From Sequoia sempervirens (Eukaryota > Streptophyta > Pinopsida > Cupressales > Cupressaceae): 64,000 nucleotides of DNA. Under the pieces are notes generated by a model, which was not told the DNA's origin, searched no databases, and saw only the letters and a program-made list of their open reading frames with translations. Below, in pieces: positions 36,540 through 46,066 of this stretch (its first letter is position 1; each line of letters starts with the position of its first letter). Location of the stretch: positions 700,224,217-700,288,216 of the forward strand of contig VDFB02270651.1 of NCBI GenBank assembly GCA_007258455.2, in the 5' to 3' direction. Made by a program: the position numbers and the translations under genes.

Positions 36540-37584
36540 ATTGAACTTCCAAACACTTGTCTATTCTTGAAAATCATTGCTTCTTTACAAAATTCAGAAT
36601 GAAATCCTTACCAGCAATAAAGAAGTAGAAAAAATAGTTTACTATTAGGAGACAAAGCATATAGGAAGAGGCAAGTAAACTATAAAAAAGATTGTTTGTT
36701 TATTTGAATATTTAAATGTAAAGGACTAAAAACTTCTCTTGGGAAATCAGAAATTTGGAAAATCAAGGAAACTAATTAATTTAAGAAATAAAGTTAAGAT
36801 AATGAAAGACAAAATTGATCAAAAGATTTTATTAGAAACTCAAATCTGTATAGATTTTATTAAACTATACAAATTATAGATAATTAAAATGTATAAAACA
36901 ATAAGTTGTCTTATTGATGGTAGGTGCTCTTTCCCTTGGCGAGGATCATTAATTCTTCAATGCCAAAATCATCAGCTTCAAATCAAATGAGGAAATTTCT
37001 ATTGCATTTCTCTGAAAGAAGATTTTATCACATTCAAGTTAGATAGGACAAATGATATGATAAATAGAACTCCAAAAGCCTTTATTGCAAGTAGATCATC
37101 ATGTTAATTCTGATTTGTTGGAATTGCATAAGCATTCAAATAAAACTAGCTGATTAGAATCCCCATGTAGAAGCTTACATTGCTTTTTTGAACAAAATAC
37201 ATAAAATTTGTAAAAGGCATTAAAGATAAAACCAGGAAAATAGCTAACCACAGGCCATTGATAAACAAGAACTGCCTATAGAATATCATAACAAAGCTTA
37301 ACAATGAAACAGCTAGCTACAAGCTAAGACAACAGTACCAGGATTTAAGTATGGAAGATTTTTTTTATGTGAAACCAATGAAAGCAGCAAAGACTTATTT
37401 AAGTTTTCCATTGAAGGCAATCAAAACAGTATTCACTGACATAAGTGTTTGTAAAATCAAAATTGATTAAATGTAAAGGCTGCATAGTAAAGTTTTGTAC
37501 CAAAAGCAACAAAATTGAAGGCTTATTGATCTAGTGTCTTTAAAATTGAATGTTGTAAAATTGAAACACAACAAAATTACTTAT
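36540..37584. other. Spacer between the ABCG exons and the Helentron RPA gene
   Basis: AT-rich DNA without convincing coding sequence. If the Helentron ends before the ABCG exons, its 3' terminus must lie here. If the ABCG exons are captured, the terminus lies further left. I could not identify the terminal hairpin with confidence. Confidence 0.4.
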
Positions 37585-38959
37585 TTACATAAGACAACAA
37601 AATTTGTAGTTGAGTATGACGAATTGTTTGTGTAATTGCAATTTATGGAAACAGTAAGACAACCATTGTTGGAAAATTCTCAAAATGAAATTGTTAACAT
37701 AAATTGTAAAAGTTCCTTGCAGTTGGAATTTGCGTAATAAGAACACTGTAGGTGAGATGTCTTCTTTATATTGCTCATATGTTGTCTCTTGAAGCTTGGG
37801 AAAAATTTGTTTTAGCAGCTGTCCACTTAACCAACAGTCAATGTTTCCTTCTTTCCTATACAATGTGCAAGCGAGATTGTGATGGAAGGAAAGTTGAGTG
37901 CTTTTTTTGCAGAATGTGCAATTGGCAGATCCTTTTTCAAGACACTTGTCTAGCAGCATCGAGTGATGACATGTGTTACAACAAGCTTCAAAGGGGGGTA
38001 AGTAGACATTCTTTGCTTTCAATGTGCCAAGTACCTGTCAATGAAAATAGCATGTTATGTATTGTGTAGGGAACTAAAAATATTTCATAAATGAGTTTAC
38101 AAATGTAAAAATAAAATTCTTATTTTTAGGGATCTTGCCTGAATGTTAGATTTTGCAAGAGTTTGCAACTGTGTTCTTGTACATGCATCATTGAGCTCCT
38201 CAAAAAATGTTGATTGTGTTGCGTGCATTAGATTTGAACCCTGTGAGCCAATTCTAACAACATTTTTGAAAAGGAGTAGTGGCATGTCTGTTTTTGAAAA
38301 CATTTGATGTAAAAATGCACACAAATCTGTGTTGGCAGTTGGGATAACAACCTACAAAAGAAAATTGTTAATGAATTTAAGTAAATAAGTTCAGTTGCAT
38401 ATCAAAATAAAAGGAAGATGGTTAGGTATTTACAGTTGCCATGTCTTCTTGGAGGTCTCCATCTTTCACATGTACTTCAAACCGGATTTTGTTCAAATGA
38501 TAAGATGTTGCTATTGCTCCAAATGAGCCAACAGAATAGCTGGAGTCTGCTTGTATTAATTGGGAGATAGTGACATCTGGAGTTAATCTACGATTTTTGC
38601 AAACAGTAGGTACACTTTCTACTATGCTTCTACTGGTTAGGGCAAGACAACAGTCTGCATCGCCTCTTTCATATTGAGTTTTATTTTTGATTAAAAAATT
38701 GGTGATGCGAATACTAGACCCAACAAACATACAGGGCAAAAATGTATTTATCAAATTATTGCTAATGTTTACAGTAATAGTCATTTGACCATAGGCATCG
38801 ACTAGATCCACGTGTACTATTTCTGCCTTTTTTGGGGGGTTGTTGTTTCTTGTAGAAGTAGGACCATAGACAACAAGGACATCGCCTTCAAATACCGAAC
38901 CAGTTTGCTTTGTGGAAATTTCCAATATTGTACTGGGTTTTTGCTTTGTTGAAATTAGA
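37585..38959 (-). CDS. RPA70-like single-strand DNA-binding protein (three main exons)
   Basis: Three exons join in one open frame: 38959-38434, 38351-38139 and 38034-37585. The first encodes an OB fold resembling RPA70 DNA-binding domain B (VFEGDVLVVYGP, then AEIVHVDLVDAYGQMTITV). The last encodes the C-terminal zinc-ribbon OB fold of RPA70, with Cys residues in CNTCHHSM, DKC and CTFC. The first splice uses GTAAAT and the second a GC donor (CAG then GCAAGA). RPA70 coats single-stranded DNA. In Helitrons such a protein is thought to protect the strand displaced in rolling-circle replication. Small upstream exons (39248-39180, 39590-39532 and others to 40141) probably add an N-terminal linker. 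I see no stop in the three main exons. Confidence 0.8.
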
Positions 38960-39179
38960 CTGTCAAAAATATAGTGTAGTTAATTGTGTATTCTAAATAT
39001 GCATTATAGTTGTGAACATTGAAGGATAGAAAATGTATATTATTCTTAATATTGTGGATGTAAAATAAAGATTTTTCACTATGTATGTTAGTGTTTGTAA
39101 AAATGTTTGGAAAATGTACAACTATATATGTAGATTTTTACTAATTGTGGATTGAAAGAAGAGTATTGAAAATTAATAC

Positions 39180-40141
39180 CTTTGGTTCTTGCTTTTAGTA
39201 GTCATTTTTGTTGGTGATGTGCTATTTAATTCAATACTTTTCAACCGGCTGTAATAGGGAATGAAATTGTTAGTCATGAAATTAGTAGATGTTACTATTT
39301 AACATTTCATTATTTTGTAGGAGTTGACAATTGTCACTATTTTCTTATGTATTCTTATGTAGTTATTGATAATGTATGCTATTCTTAATTGTGTGAACAT
39401 AAATTAAAGCTTTTTGTCTAAGTATGTTTGTGTTTATAGAAATCTATGGAAAATGTACTTCTATATATACATAGCTTATTCATAAAAATAGGTAGAGAAG
39501 AAGACTATAAAAAATGAGTACCTTTCTTTGTTGCTTACAATGGTCAGTCTCGTGGGAGAAGTGGTATTTAGTTCAATGTCTTCCAAGCGCCTGTAGCAAG
39601 AAATGCAATTGTTAGTCATGTAATTTGTGGACAATACTATTTAATGTTTAACTAGTTTGGAAGAGATGACATGTCTTACTATTTTGTTATGCGTTCTTTT
39701 TTAGGTGTAGAGAAAGAATCATCTAGATCATCTACGTCAAGGTCCTCTTCAATGATCTCCATGCTTTTGAAAAAGCTGCACAATACAATTTATTTTACTT
39801 GTATAGTAATCTATTGTTAAAGTAGAGTTTTTCCTATTACATTTGCATATATTCCTTATATAATTGGAAATTGTTTTGTAATTGTTTTTTCAATAGTATA
39901 AATACCTTTCATCTGATGTAGTATTGTTTGTATGCACAGCTATTGCTGGAGTGTTGTTAAATTTGACGATGTCCAAATGGCTTTGACAAAACAGACAGGT
40001 TATTGAAGAATGATTTTTCAAGAGGATATTTTGTTAAAGAAAAAAAATTATGTATGCTCTCCATGTAACTTACTCTTTATTTGTTTCATGTTGTGATGTT
40101 GTAGGTAGTGTAGTAGACACTTTGTCTTTTTCAATGTTCAT
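39180..40141 (-). CDS. Small N-terminal exons of the RPA-like gene (tentative)
   Basis: At least two short exons, 39590-39532 and 39248-39180, are flanked by AG and GT and both start and end in the same phase as the main RPA exon. They encode RLEDIELNTTSPTR and RLKSIELNSTSPTK, so they are duplicates of each other together with part of the following intron. Further candidates are 39976-39907 (reading HLDIVKFNNTPAIAV) and 40141-40075, which begins with ATG. A candidate exon at about 39775-39679 with an acidic run (EEDLDVDDLDD) would create a stop when joined to the next exon, so it may be skipped or broken. All joins need transcript evidence. Confidence 0.4.
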
Positions 40142-40329
40142 TATTGTAAGTCACCTGCAAAACAATATTTGGTAAAAAATAAAAATTATATGAATAATGA
40201 TTTGTAGAATAGTAAAAGTAATGAATTTAAGTTTTTTTTTTGAATAAGAGTTAATGTATGTAGAAAATAAAATATTTTTTCATATATAATTGTTGTATGT
40301 GATTACCTTTTCTAGAATGGAGAGCATGG

Positions 40330-41049
40330 CTAGACGATGTTGGCAACATGGAATAGAAGAGTGTCATGATCTGTCCAGTACGACTCGTATCTTTGAATGT
40401 TTGTTGTATTTTCATAACTATTTGTCCACACATGATCAATAATGGTCTGTGACAAAATTTTTGTACTTTCCTGTAATAAGAACAACTTGTATATTTCCAT
40501 GTTTTCTTTTAGCATGTCTAGTTTTTTTGAGGTGTTGGAAATGTCAATGTTAAAGTCACCTACAATATAAATAAGGCTTCCAGTGGGAACAATTGCCATT
40601 GCTTTGTTAAAAACTTTTATGATATTTGTAAGTGATGTTGTTGGTCTGGCATAGATATTACAAATATAAAGGCTTTGTTTACTAAATATTAGTGTACTCA
40701 ATATTGCTTAAACATTGTCTTCTGTAAGTGCAATTGCATTTGCTACTTGTATATGCTTTTTTGTGCAGGTCATTATCCCATGTATATGGTATGCTATAAA
40801 GCAATTATATTCTGATAACGCATCATTATTTAAATTTGTTTCCAAATATGTCTCTTGCAGACAAATAATGTCTGATGACATCAAATCTTTGTCATGTTCA
40901 ATGTCTTGTTTGTGTGGGTGGAAATGACGAGTGTTTAATGTAGATATGGTAATACATGATGTTTGAGATTTGTAATGTATGTCATTTTGTAGAGTCCACT
41001 TAGCTACTGATTCTAACCGTGTCATTTCATCTATGATTTCTCTTCGTAC
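40330..41049 (-). pseudogene. Helentron endonuclease (EEP fold) domain, one internal stop
   Basis: The segment reads ISTLNTRHFHPHKQDIEHDK, then IICLQETYLE with the catalytic Glu, then GDFNIDI, IIDHVW, and finally WTDHDTLLF with the terminal Asp-His pair. This is the order of motifs in the exonuclease-endonuclease-phosphatase family, related to LINE and AP endonucleases. It is in the same frame as the preceding helicase and is separated from it only by a TAA at 41050-41052, so it was the C-terminal domain of one polyprotein. A second TAA at 40708-40710 splits the domain. In Helentrons this domain has been proposed to help nick target DNA. Confidence 0.85.
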
Positions 41050-42600
41050 TTAAAAAAATTTTGCTGTTAGAGGGCTTAACAAAAACAATGTTTCAATTGT
41101 TGATGTGCAAGAAAGGGCTGTGTAAGTTAACCCATGTTGGTGTACGCCTAATGGTTCAAATGCAAGGCCTTGCATTGTTCGAGCACATGCTAATTGTATC
41201 AGGAATTGTTTTCTAACAATATTTTTATGTTGAGCATTTGGTTTTAAGATTGATCTAGCAACTCAGAGTATTGGTACCCATCCATTGTTAATATATGTTT
41301 GGTTTAAATGTGATAGTTTTGTGGCTTGAGCTTTTCCTATACGACGATCATTGAACTAAATCCATATAATGTCAATGTCAGCATGATGGGTATATGTTTT
41401 GAATATTCCATCTGATCCATTTACGAGACCATCCTATGTATCATAGTTTCCACCGTAAATTTCAACTAGTATGTCTTTTTTTAACATAATATGGTCCGGT
41501 AGATTTGTATTATTTTTGAACAATTGTTCTAGATTAACAGAATTATCATGTTCGTCAATTGCATTGATTGTTATTAGTTCTCTAGGAAGAGAAAATAATA
41601 TTTTTTGATTGTGTGCATTAACATCTTTTCTCTTGTAAAAAAGAAATGGAAATGTTGGATCGGTAGGTGTAGGACGTAAGCATTTGTTATTTAGGTATGC
41701 TATGTCACTATCTGTTTGAGAGTTTGTTCATATTTTGTTTAGAATTTTGATGAAGACTTCATCATTTTGTCTCATAGTTGTTTCTAAGGTATAGCATTTG
41801 ATGTTTTCCCAAAAATTGTATGGAACTAGCTGGGTGTCTAAATTTATAGTTTGGAACACTGGACAATCATGTATAGGTTCTGCTTGGTAGAAATCACCAC
41901 AAAAAATAATGTCTAAACCACCAAAATATTTAGTAGGTGTTTTCATGATGTCACACAATCTTTTATCTATGCAACGCAAGAGTCTCGCTCCAACTAATGA
42001 GATTTCATCAATAAGGATAATACGCAGTTGTTGATATTCTTGTGTCAATATATCTAATTTGTCTGAGCTCAATGGAATAGTAGTGGATTTGTTAAATGGT
42101 ATGAAAAGTGCAGAGTGCAAAGTTGTGCCTCCAATATTGTAAGCCGCTTTACCTGTGTATGCAAGTAACAATCCTTTTATCTTATCTAGGTCACTATCAA
42201 TAGAGTTATTGTATATACGTAGTAGGCCTTGGTATATAGCTTTGGCAGTGAATGTCTTTCCTGTTCTAGCACCTCCTGTTAGAAACAAATACAATGGTTC
42301 AAGTAATTTATTTTGTTTTTTTACTAGTATGTCCTTTACTATGGCTTGTTGCTCTTTGTTTAGCATTCTTCGAAGATTGTAGTATTCTATGTTGTCAGCT
42401 AAGTTTGGATGCTTAGCAATTTCAAATGGCCTTTTGATTTGTTTGTTGTAGAATTTAAGTTTCAATGTGTCTAAATCCGATTGCAAATTGCATTGTTCAT
42501 TGTAATCATTGTTCAAGTTGTGAACATTGTTTATTTCTGTATAGTTCTCATTTTCAATAGACATCATTAATAGCATTGTCCAAATCACCCCATAGCTCAT
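41050..42600 (-). pseudogene. Helentron PIF1-type helicase domain, stops at five codons
   Basis: The domain starts with LNKEQQAIVKDIL and the Walker A motif FLTGGARTGKTFTAK (about 42285-42237). Walker B ILIDEISLVGARLL (about 42014-42000) and further superfamily 1B motifs follow, and it ends with the motif VI-like HGLTYTALSC (41134-41108). It would unwind DNA 5'-3' during rolling-circle replay of the element. The first 290 codons are open. Beyond that the same frame holds stops at 41728, 41434, 41356, 41263 and 41050, with no indel. A frameshift of one base separates it from the Rep frame around 42555-42575. Confidence 0.9.
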
Positions 42601-45600
42601 TTATATGGTATGTGTACTTTGCTTGATTAAGTTTTACTATTTTTTCTTTAGCAATGAAAGCCTCTTCCCATGTTGTGAAACTTGTTTTCAACATGTTTTC
42701 ATCTATGGAAAATGGGACATACAGTAAAAGTTGTTCCCTATAATAGTTTTCGATGTCAACATGTTTATTGTATCTTATATATCGAATAATTTGTGGTCTC
42801 TTTATTTTTTTTAATTGTCCTTTTCCTGTTCTGTATTCTGCAACAAATTCTGCTAGACAAACATTTGCCAATATTTGAGGATGTGCAATATAATGGTCAA
42901 TTAAATTTTTACAAGCAACATTTTGTGAATCATCTAGCTCATTTTTCAGTTGTGTGGAATTTTTCAAAATAAATGTACGGTTTTCTGCAGTTGATGTGTC
43001 TATGAATATGCATTTCCTTGAACTATAGTTAAGAGGAAGTGAAAGCACAATGTGTACAGCTTGCTGAGTAGACATTTGTTGTAGATTGAGCAAAGCATTG
43101 CCAAGTTTTGTTATCATTTTAATTGCATCAATGTTATGTTCTTTGTGCTCTGTGCATATTTTGTTAAATGCATTTGTTATTGAGGCATTGCATTTTGTCA
43201 TGTATGAGCTACAGTACATTGCTGCAACATATGCATTTAGAACAAATTGTGCATCTATATTTGCTTGCCATAGATGAGGGATTTTTTTACAAAATGTATT
43301 GTTCCAAATGTGAGCTGGCTTTCTTTTCAAAAACATTGTTGGTCTAAGCAACGTAGATTGTATGGCTAATATGTATTCTTCTTCATCCATGCTTATGTTC
43401 AGTAGGAAATCTTCATAAGATGTACAACTATCATAACTTGAACATTCTAAAGTGGATCTAAGTTTTTCAGCCAAACACATGTTTCTTTTTTCGTCGATGC
43501 ATGGTTCTAGAATTCTTGTTGTTTTCATTGGTGGTTGTGGAAAACCAAAGCGACATTTTTTTTTTTTGGTCTTGCCACACTGTTTAGTATGGTGATGCAT
43601 ATGTATTTTAGCCATTTGTTCATTTAAAGTTTCAGTATTGCAAGTTATGTATTTGTCTACAAAATGTTCAATACTAGTATTAGTATCTTTTCCATATATA
43701 GGTGCATCTTTAACCCATAGCATAAAATGGTCATGTTCATTTCCTTGATTTTGGAATTCTATAACTGAAAAGTAGTCCAATACCTTTCCAAAAAATGTCT
43801 CGTCTAAGCATATTAATTGTTTCATTGCATTAATCCTATGTTTATAATAGCAAGTACAAGTAGTTGGATCCTTTTTAATCAAATAGGTAATGTCAACTTC
43901 ATTAAGCAATTCTTCCTGGTTTTCTGTTGATTTTTTTTTGTGTGAGATGTATAATTCTTTCAATGTTTCCTTTAATGGCTCCCAATTTTGTTCTACACTA
44001 GTGAAAGTTACGAAAAAAGTAGGTGGACCCAACTGTCGTATCATTGCAAAAAGATTTCTTTTGAGGTGTTGCAAATAGTCTAGTGAATTTCTTATTTTTT
44101 TGAAATCTACGTACCCAATGTCTGATTGCAAAATCTTTTCAAGGTTTGGTTTGTGCTTGACATCTTTTGCTAGTAGGGTTCTACCTTTTAATTTTCCTTT
44201 GCGAATTCTTATCCATAGTGTAGAAAATACTTGGGCAATTAAAATTTTAATGGTTTTGAAAAATAAGTTGGTGGTATGATAAGCAAATATTCGATTTGAA
44301 TTTTGTAATTCCCATTGTGCAATTTTTTGGTATGAAATTTTCTTTTCAATTCGTTCATCACGTGGTTCTCCGAAAAACAATGTTGGAAAATTCATTTCTT
44401 CTGCATATTTGTCTTGGAATATTCCAAGAGGTTGTTTTCCTTCAGCAGGTGCAATTTCGATGACTTTGTCTTGTATTGAATGTATAGTTCTTGACTCAGT
44501 AAAGCCATGGATCAAGGTATCTGTTTCGATTTCCATCAGAATATTTGTGTCATTGTCTTTGTCACTATCACTTGATGAAGAGTCAATGCATGTAGTCTGC
44601 TCTTCTAAATGGTACAATTGGTCATGCCAATTTTTGTTCAATTTAACATTTTGCGTTTTGTACAACATTGTTTTACACAATTCGTTTAAAGAATTCATAA
44701 TAACATTTGGTCGAACTCTTCCTTTTTGGTATGCATTTCGATATTGCAAACGTCTTTTCAATGCAATAGCAATTGTCCATGTTTCATTGGTGGAACGTGG
44801 CAACATTGTTTGTATAATGTTCATGTCTGTTGGGACATTGATAATTGTTCCACTTCGTCCAATTTGAGGTCTTTTGTATCCTAATTGCCAAATTTGTGCA
44901 AAGGCAAGTCGAAGGGACACTAGCCTTTCTTTGAGTTCTGAAAGTGTAGCAGTGTATTGTAGTGGCTTAATTGTTTTAATATGTTCTGGTGTTGCGTATA
45001 TTGGTTTTTTGTTTTTCCTGAATTGGTGGTTACAAAACTTGCATATTTTGTTTCCAAAAAATCCTTGTGTCCTTAATAAAACTAGATCATATGTTTCCAT
45101 TGTTTCTTGGCTTAGATTTATAATATTCTTTTTGAAACGCAACTGCCCACAAATTGCACACACATGTTTCGGTGTGTCTTTGATTTTCTCCATGTAAGAT
45201 TGAACGAGAGTTTTTTTTTCCCCTCTTTTTTCTATTTTTTGGATTTTAGGCTTTTTGTGTATCTCTTGTTTTAGTTTACGAAGTAAATTATGGAAAGTTG
45301 TACTAAACCCATTTCTAAAATGTGTAGAGTTGCAAGTTTTTACTTGTTCACTGTTTTCGATGGATTCTTTCAATTTGTGCATACTAATGTTTTGTTTAGG
45401 TTTTTTGTGTATTTCTTGTTTTAGTTTACGAAGTGACTTATGGAGAATAGTGGTGAAGCCATTTGTGAGATGTGTAGAGTTGCAAGTTTTTACTTGTTTA
45501 CTGTTACGAATGGATTGTTTCAATTTGTGCATATTAAGCCTTTCTTTGCTTTTCATTATTGTTTTTTTTTTTGGTTGTGCAGTATGAATGTCATTTACCA

Positions 45601-46066
45601 TTATTATCTCGGCTTCACCTGGCTTATAATGTGTATGCATGTCATTGAATTTGTAACATATGACAATGTATACTTTTGTTGGTTGTAAACATTTGCAATA
45701 TACTTTGGTTGGCATTGCACTATTTTCTGAGGAAACTTGAATTTTAATTTGCAAAATGTAGGATAGCCATTCAAAACAAAATTCAGAACCTTCAATTTCA
45801 CTTTGTTCAAATGGATCTCCAACTTTTGCAATAAATGTTTCCCAATTTGTCACACCACAAGTATTTTTCAACTCAGATTTTAAGGATGTTTGAAGGCATT
45901 CATTTTCTATGTTGTCTCCATTTAGCATTGCATTGCAAAAGGATTGATCCATGTAGCGTCTAAGACATGGGCTATCATATTCATTTTCAGTCAAACTTGC
46001 AATAGTATTGAAAAGACTATCACCACAATGTGATATTGATAATGTGTTTTTGCATAATCTAGACAT
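42554..46066 (-). CDS. Helentron Rep protein with N-terminal OTU-like domain
   Basis: The 1170-residue frame is fully open. An OTU-like fold at the N-terminus (about residues 10-160) reads HCGDSLF, with Ser17 where the catalytic Cys is expected. A 50-residue unit beginning MHKLK is repeated in tandem (179-278). A Cys zinc-finger region follows (CAICGQL near 303, then CKFCNHQF). The Helitron Rep domain begins near 681 (PTFFVTFTS), with the HUH-like motif His778-Asp-His780 in NEHDHFMLWV. The two catalytic tyrosines fit Y951 and Y955 in MYCSSYMTK. Rep nicks and joins DNA ends in rolling-circle transposition. The ATG overlaps the end of the twin-OTU frame by 8 bases. The frame ends just where the helicase should continue, at a one-base frameshift. 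Confidence 0.9.
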   Translation of the reverse strand: MSRLCKNTLSISHCGDSLFNTIASLTENEYDSPCLRRYMDQSFCNAMLNGDNIENECLQTSLKSELKNTCGVTNWETFIAKVGDPFEQSEIEGSEFCFEWLSYILQIKIQVSSENSAMPTKVYCKCLQPTKVYIVICYKFNDMHTHYKPGEAEIIMVNDIHTAQPKKKTIMKSKERLNMHKLKQSIRNSKQVKTCNSTHLTNGFTTILHKSLRKLKQEIHKKPKQNISMHKLKESIENSEQVKTCNSTHFRNGFSTTFHNLLRKLKQEIHKKPKIQKIEKRGEKKTLVQSYMEKIKDTPKHVCAICGQLRFKKNIINLSQETMETYDLVLLRTQGFFGNKICKFCNHQFRKNKKPIYATPEHIKTIKPLQYTATLSELKERLVSLRLAFAQIWQLGYKRPQIGRSGTIINVPTDMNIIQTMLPRSTNETWTIAIALKRRLQYRNAYQKGRVRPNVIMNSLNELCKTMLYKTQNVKLNKNWHDQLYHLEEQTTCIDSSSSDSDKDNDTNILMEIETDTLIHGFTESRTIHSIQDKVIEIAPAEGKQPLGIFQDKYAEEMNFPTLFFGEPRDERIEKKISYQKIAQWELQNSNRIFAYHTTNLFFKTIKILIAQVFSTLWIRIRKGKLKGRTLLAKDVKHKPNLEKILQSDIGYVDFKKIRNSLDYLQHLKRNLFAMIRQLGPPTFFVTFTSVEQNWEPLKETLKELYISHKKKSTENQEELLNEVDITYLIKKDPTTCTCYYKHRINAMKQLICLDETFFGKVLDYFSVIEFQNQGNEHDHFMLWVKDAPIYGKDTNTSIEHFVDKYITCNTETLNEQMAKIHMHHHTKQCGKTKKKKCRFGFPQPPMKTTRILEPCIDEKRNMCLAEKLRSTLECSSYDSCTSYEDFLLNISMDEEEYILAIQSTLLRPTMFLKRKPAHIWNNTFCKKIPHLWQANIDAQFVLNAYVAAMYCSSYMTKCNASITNAFNKICTEHKEHNIDAIKMITKLGNALLNLQQMSTQQAVHIVLSLPLNYSSRKCIFIDTSTAENRTFILKNSTQLKNELDDSQNVACKNLIDHYIAHPQILANVCLAEFVAEYRTGKGQLKKIKRPQIIRYIRYNKHVDIENYYREQLLLYVPFSIDENMLKTSFTTWEEAFIAKEKIVKLNQAKYTYHINELWGDLDNAINDVY
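45233..45532 (-). repeat. In-frame 150-bp tandem duplication in Rep
   Basis: Two units of 150 bases (45532-45383 and 45382-45233) encode nearly the same 50 residues: MHKLKQSIRNSKQVKTCNS and MHKLKESIENSEQVKTCNS at their starts, LRKLKQEIHKKPK near both ends. The unit is basic and probably helical and lies between the OTU-like and zinc-finger regions. Confidence 0.92.

Noticed and set aside
39679..39775. Acidic exon of the RPA-like gene
   Set aside because: Its only good donor joins to the next exon as TAG, giving a stop. It may be skipped or mutated, so it is not counted as coding.
42556..42600. Programmed frameshift between Rep and helicase
   Set aside because: No slippery heptamer or following stem-loop is seen at the junction, and the downstream half is full of stops, so a one-base indel is the simpler explanation.
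44409..44867. Plus-strand open frames across the Helentron Rep gene
   Set aside because: They are antisense shadows of the 1170-codon minus-strand Rep frame and show no domain of their own.
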